The notes beneath the pieces are model-generated. The model had not been told where the DNA came from. It made no database searches and worked only from the letters and a program-made list of their open reading frames with translations. DNA of 64,000 nt from Lewinella sp. W8 (GTDB taxonomy: Bacteria; Bacteroidota; Bacteroidia; Chitinophagales; Saprospiraceae), in NCBI RefSeq assembly GCF_004375085.3, contig NZ_SNAQ03000005.1, positions 186,001 to 250,000 of the forward strand, given 5' to 3'. Made by a program: the position numbers and the translations under genes. Below are positions 60,638 to 64,000 of this stretch, piece by piece; positions within the stretch are counted from its first letter, which is position 1; every line of letters begins with the position of its first letter.

Positions 60638-61054
60638 ATGAATGCCAAAGTACATGACCTGATGGTCGATCAGGTCATCACCACCGTTCCTCACAAATCC
60701 GTTGGCCACGCCAGAGACCTCATGCAGAAACACCACATCAAGTCGATCCCGATCATTAACAATGAGCGTGACTTACTGGGACTGGTAACTTCCGCCGACG
60801 TACTGAAACAAAAGAATCTTAATACGCCGCTTTCGGACGTCATGATCACTAAGGTGTACACCGTCCCGGAATACGCCGACGTGCACATTGCCGCCAGAAT
60901 AATGCGCAACCATCGTATCCACCATCTCATTGTTACCCACGAGGGGAAAGTCAGTGGCATCATCAGCGCCTTTGACCTGATGCAACTGGTGGAAAATCAC
61001 CGCTTTGTGGCCAAAAACCCACCAACACCCAGTAAGAAATCCCGACGATCGTAA
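60638..61054 (+). CDS. CBS-domain pair protein
   Basis: 138 aa from the ATG at 60638. Two CBS motifs form one Bateman module: VHDLMVDQVITTVPHKSVGHA with IKSIPIINNERDLLGLVTSAD, then SDVMITKVYTVPEYADVHIA with IHHLIVTHEGKVSGIISAFD. A basic tail (PPTPSKKSRRS) follows. Such stand-alone modules bind adenine nucleotides and regulate partners; the partner is unknown. The frame reaches 60593 but adds only a basic head. The DUF2254 gene is 66 nt downstream on the same strand. Confidence 0.9.
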   Translation: MNAKVHDLMVDQVITTVPHKSVGHARDLMQKHHIKSIPIINNERDLLGLVTSADVLKQKNLNTPLSDVMITKVYTVPEYADVHIAARIMRNHRIHHLIVTHEGKVSGIISAFDLMQLVENHRFVAKNPPTPSKKSRRS

Positions 61055-61120
61055 GGCTGCTTACCAGGCAGCACCGAACATCTCTTTCTGCCCTGACGCT
61101 TTAGGGTAAAGACTACGCTG

Positions 61121-62434
61121 ATGTCTTCCCTGCTGTATCAACTTAGGACGATACTCAAACATGCCCTGAGGAGCCTGGCATTTCTGCCGGTTCCCATGAT
61201 CGCATCCGCCATTCTACTGGGCGTCATCCTGTTCAATCTGGAGGTCAACACCAACTGGAGCCAATCTCTGGAGTCGGAAATCCCCTCCCTGGTGGTAGGT
61301 TCTCAGACGACGGCACGCGCCGTACTGAGCGTGCTCATCGGCGGCTTGATCACCCTGACGGTTTTTACGTTCACCCAGATGATGTCCCTGTTCAATCAGG
61401 TGGCCAGCATCTACAGTCCCCGCCTGCTCCCCAGGTTCACCAGTGACCGGTCCCTGCAACTGGTCATGGGCACCTACCTTTCGGTGATTATCCTTTCGGT
61501 GATGGTACTGCTGAGTATCCGCAGCGACGAGGGAACCTACGTGCCCAATATCTCGGTGCTGGCCTGCATCATCCTCGGGATCGTCTGCCTGGTGCTCTTC
61601 GTATATTTCGTGACCAATATTTCCGACAAGATTCAGGTAACCAACATCATCAACTACCTGGGGGATCGCTGCGAACAGCTACTGGAAAATGAGAAGAACA
61701 AAGAAAATTTCAGTCACCTGCCTCCTCCGGAAACGCTGGCGCAATGGACGCCCATTGCCGCGCCCATCAATGGCTTCGTCGGGACCGTAAATTTCACCCA
61801 GCTATCGGAGTTGGCCAAAGCCACCGACACCCGTTTTTTCCTCTGCCTTCCCCGGGGCAAGTACATTACCCGGGGGCTACCGATCATCCTTTCCGAGAAA
61901 GATCTCGCGGCGGAGCAGCGGGAAGCGGTTCTGGATGCCGTCGCTCCCGTAACCGTGCGCTTTGACGATTGGTACCTGCCACAAATAAAACTCCTGACCG
62001 AAATTGCCGTCAAGGCCATGTCGCCAGGAATTAACGATCCCGGCACCGCGCTGGACGCCCTTGACCGACTGACCTCCTGCCTGCACCAGGTCATGCTGCT
62101 ACCCGTGAATAACCACTACAAATCTCCGGACGGCAGTGATGTCTGGAAAGCCACCTTTTCCTTCGGGGAAATCCTGAATGCCTGCCTACAGGCCATTCGT
62201 AATTATGCCCGGGAGGACGTTCTGGTCTGTCGCAAATTATTTATCCTACTGTTTCAGCTGAAGGCCCTGGCCGCAGACTCTCCCAATCACCTTCGAATCA
62301 TCAACCGGGAGATTCAGGCGGTCCTGGCGGACGTAAACCAGACGGTAAGCAATCCGATTGACCGTAAAGTACTGGCGGAGGACCTCTATCGCCACCGAAG
62401 GAACCTCACCCCGGCGCTGGCGAAAACCAGCTAG
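61121..62434 (+). CDS. DUF2254 membrane protein
   Basis: 437 aa. It begins with a basic head, then four hydrophobic segments: about 21-41 (FLPVPMIASAILLGVILFNL), 68-90 (LSVLIGGLITLTVFTFTQMM), 112-135 and 142-166. Next is a soluble domain with APINGFVGTVNFTQLSELAKATD and later MSPGINDPGTALDALDRL, the DUF2254 signature. The family is predicted to be a membrane transporter or channel, with no proven function. It is close behind the CBS gene (66 nt) and may be regulated by it. The convergent sterol desaturase gene ends 3 nt after its stop. Confidence 0.88.
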   Translation: MSSLLYQLRTILKHALRSLAFLPVPMIASAILLGVILFNLEVNTNWSQSLESEIPSLVVGSQTTARAVLSVLIGGLITLTVFTFTQMMSLFNQVASIYSPRLLPRFTSDRSLQLVMGTYLSVIILSVMVLLSIRSDEGTYVPNISVLACIILGIVCLVLFVYFVTNISDKIQVTNIINYLGDRCEQLLENEKNKENFSHLPPPETLAQWTPIAAPINGFVGTVNFTQLSELAKATDTRFFLCLPRGKYITRGLPIILSEKDLAAEQREAVLDAVAPVTVRFDDWYLPQIKLLTEIAVKAMSPGINDPGTALDALDRLTSCLHQVMLLPVNNHYKSPDGSDVWKATFSFGEILNACLQAIRNYAREDVLVCRKLFILLFQLKALAADSPNHLRIINREIQAVLADVNQTVSNPIDRKVLAEDLYRHRRNLTPALAKTS

Positions 62435-62437
62435 GCC

Positions 62438-63451
62438 CTATTTCATTTCTACCGGAGTCTTGCCGATTTCCACCTCGGCCAGCTCCTGCTCGCGGGCAGG
62501 CTCTTCCCCTTTATTGCGGTAAAACCCGTAGTGTTTTTCCTTGTCGAGCGTAAGCCCGGGACCGTGGAATAAAATCCTCCACCAGGCCTTCGGGTGACGG
62601 TACTCCATCATGTCACGTATGATGTCTACGTGCTCGTGGAAGACCAGTTTCACGGGATTGTAACTGTTCACGGGTTTGAGAATGCCGTAATTCGGGGTCT
62701 CTTCTTCCTCCTGAAAGGTGCCAAACAGCCGGTCCCAGATGATAAAGGTGGAGCCGTAATTCTTATCGAGGTATTTGTCCTCTCTTCCGTGGTGCACCCG
62801 GTGATGGCTGGGTGTCACCAGCAGGAACTCCACTGGCCACCAGAGTTTTCCAATGAGCTCCGTATGGATCCAGAACTGATAGAGTACCCCCAACTGCATG
62901 CAGATAAAGAATACGAAGGGGTCAAACCCCAGCAGGGCGGCGGGGATGAAGAAGATCACCTTGATGTGCTGGGTCCAGGATAACCGGAAGGCTACCGAGA
63001 AGTTATATTGCTCCGAGCTGTGATGCGTGACGTGAGTAGCCCACCAAAACCGCTGTTCGTGGCCCACCCGGTGCGCCCAGTATCGGCAGAAATCAACGAC
63101 CACAAAACAGGCCGCGAAACTCCACCAGGTTACGGGTACGTAAAGTGGCGTCAGGTTGTAAAAAAAGAGGATACAGCCAAAGGTAAGGGCCTTGACCATG
63201 GCGGTGCTGACGAGATTGCCCACGCCAACCCCGGCGGCCGCCACCCCATCCTTGACGTCATACTTGTGCTTCTCGGCGATGCTTTCGTCTCCCCCCCGTG
63301 CCCGCAACTCCGCAAGCTCATGCTTGTACTCTCTGCGCCGCAAGAACCATTCCAGTACCGTCAGCGTCACCATTACGGGGACGGCATAGACGATCACGGG
63401 AGGGAAATCCAGCGCAAGAATGTCTTCATAGCTGTAGTACGGCTTTGACAT
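62438..63451 (-). CDS. Sterol desaturase/fatty acid hydroxylase family protein
   Basis: 337 aa. Membrane di-iron oxygenase. Histidine boxes are visible: YWAHRVGHEQRF (about 126-137), THVTHHSSEQYNFS and later TPSHHRVHHGREDKYLDKNY. Four or more hydrophobic helices surround them (VIVYAVPVMVTLTVLEWFL; FLVTPS). Family members hydroxylate or desaturate lipids; this group of bacterial proteins often acts on membrane lipids or carotenoids. The substrate is not known. A TATATTTG box (63476-63483) lies about 25 nt upstream, inside the T tract of the preceding gene's terminator. Confidence 0.93.
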   Translation of the reverse strand: MSKPYYSYEDILALDFPPVIVYAVPVMVTLTVLEWFLRRREYKHELAELRARGGDESIAEKHKYDVKDGVAAAGVGVGNLVSTAMVKALTFGCILFFYNLTPLYVPVTWWSFAACFVVVDFCRYWAHRVGHEQRFWWATHVTHHSSEQYNFSVAFRLSWTQHIKVIFFIPAALLGFDPFVFFICMQLGVLYQFWIHTELIGKLWWPVEFLLVTPSHHRVHHGREDKYLDKNYGSTFIIWDRLFGTFQEEEETPNYGILKPVNSYNPVKLVFHEHVDIIRDMMEYRHPKAWWRILFHGPGLTLDKEKHYGFYRNKGEEPAREQELAEVEIGKTPVEMK

Positions 63452-63475
63452 AGGGGACGAAGGTCAGTGATGAGG

Positions 63476-63483
63476 CAAATATA
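63476..63483 (-). promoter_or_regulatory. -7 box TATATTTG overlapping a terminator T tract
   Basis: An exact TAnnTTTG match on the minus strand that ends 24 nt before the ATG at 63451. It shares bases with the TTTTATATTT tract that follows the upstream hairpin. Confidence 0.45.
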
Positions 63484-63485
63484 AA

Positions 63486-63538
63486 AGTGACCACTGGTGT
63501 TTTTGCCGGAAGCCGGAACAAAAACACCAGTGGTCACT
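63486..63538 (-). terminator. Intrinsic terminator of the M28 peptidase gene
   Basis: A perfect 20-bp stem (AGTGACCACTGGTGTTTTTG and its complement) encloses a CCGG-containing loop. On the minus strand it is followed by TTTTATATTT. It lies 28 nt past the peptidase stop at 63566. Confidence 0.85.
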
Positions 63539-63565
63539 CCTGATCAAGAACGTAAATAAGGCAGA

Positions 63566-64000
63566 TTATTTACGCGTACCGTACAGTTTTTTACCAGCTT
63601 CCTGGTACTTGTCGCCTTCTACCCAGATGGGGCGAACGTCGCGATCCGCGATCAGGCGTGCGGCCAGGGTAAAGATCTGGCAGTACTTCTTCAGGTAGGC
63701 CATATCGATGGTTTCGGGATTGTCCGTAACCTGGTGGTAGTACTTGAAGATGGCGTCGTCGAAATCGGCGAACCCGGGGCTGAAGGTCAGGGCCGGAACT
63801 CCCTTGGCGGCAAAGGAAACGTTGTCGGAACGGTCGTAAAGCCCCTGCTCGGGAGCCGGGTTACCGATCACGCGGGTATCGAAGGCCGCGGCGGCCCGTT
63901 CGATTTGCTCGTCAATCCCGGTACGGCCCATGCCGAACAGTGAGATTGCGCCGGTATCGTTGTAGCCCGCACCGTCGGTATTAAAGTTGTAAATGGTTTT
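63566..64000 (-). CDS. M28-family peptidase (5' end outside window)
   Basis: The frame is open to the right edge, so the N-terminal part is missing; 144 codons plus the stop are present. The visible part is the C-terminal half of an M28 zinc aminopeptidase-like domain: YNFNTDGAGYNDTGAISLFG, then YDRSDNVSFAAKGVPALTFSPG (the SDN that carries a metal-near residue and the typical PAL.F strand), and YHQVTDNPETIDMAYLKKY with the His and Asp of the closing metal site. Signal peptide and the first zinc ligands lie outside. Such enzymes in this group are usually secreted and cut N-terminal residues from peptides. Confidence 0.88.
   Translation of the reverse strand, partial: KTIYNFNTDGAGYNDTGAISLFGMGRTGIDEQIERAAAAFDTRVIGNPAPEQGLYDRSDNVSFAAKGVPALTFSPGFADFDDAIFKYYHQVTDNPETIDMAYLKKYCQIFTLAARLIADRDVRPIWVEGDKYQEAGKKLYGTRK

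Overview
The window looks like chromosomal DNA of a member of the Bacteroidota, probably of the Saprospiria/Lewinella type (the family-level placement is inference). The signs are type IX secretion features (a PorP/SprF-family protein, C-terminal sorting tails at 5945-7369 and 46116-46901, and a 2329-residue secreted protein ending in a gliding-motility-associated CHU_C domain), a futalosine hydrolase for menaquinone synthesis, many short secreted proteins and lipoproteins, and the Bacteroidota -7 promoter element TAnnTTTG ahead of many genes. No phage, plasmid, CRISPR or restriction genes are visible. Most genes are ordinary housekeeping or envelope genes, but the spaces between them are rich in repeats and hairpins.

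Layout. 1-7369: partial secreted protein, gamma-glutamyltransferase lipoprotein, a 12-copy octamer array between convergent genes, class I aminotransferase, SDR, two unknown small proteins and a sorted alpha/beta hydrolase. 7370-16737: a 75-bp direct repeat, the giant CHU_C protein, a radical SAM protein and a REP-associated transposase (RAYT) bounded by REP-like elements. 16816-23833: heavy-metal P-type ATPase, lipoprotein, two RDD membrane proteins, DNA primase, then a candidate small RNA with its own terminator. 23974-36287: DEAD-box helicase, SDR pair, secreted protein, RecB/AddA-like helicase plus MqnB, VOC protein, thioredoxin-like protein, PorP/SprF, an NlpC/P60 protein lacking its catalytic cysteine, and a HAD hydrolase.

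36521-43550: histidine phosphatase lipoprotein with a DUF819 transporter, then a run of envelope or stress-type genes (coiled-coil proteins, DUF2945, MscS channel, PspC), a pseudouridine synthase and a glycoside hydrolase lipoprotein. 43547-49526: PcrA/UvrD helicase, sorted secreted protein, KdsC, IscX, two [2Fe-2S] ferredoxins and an initiator tRNA-Met. 49681-57104: M24 peptidase, an OmpA-domain protein of unusual order, an outer-membrane barrel, a beta-lactamase-fold hydrolase, DUF5655 and a DAACS symporter. 57131-64000: SDR, thymidylate synthase with a coupled cysteine-cluster protein, outer-membrane protein, CBS protein, DUF2254, sterol desaturase family protein and a partial M28 peptidase.

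The most striking signals are: (1) TAnnTTTG boxes ending only 3-6 nt before the start codon of several genes, which predicts leaderless or near-leaderless mRNAs; (2) the RAYT/REP module; (3) the candidate small RNA at 23702-23833; (4) two apparently catalytically degenerate proteins (NlpC/P60 and the RecB-like helicase); (5) the octamer array inside a large imperfect palindrome.
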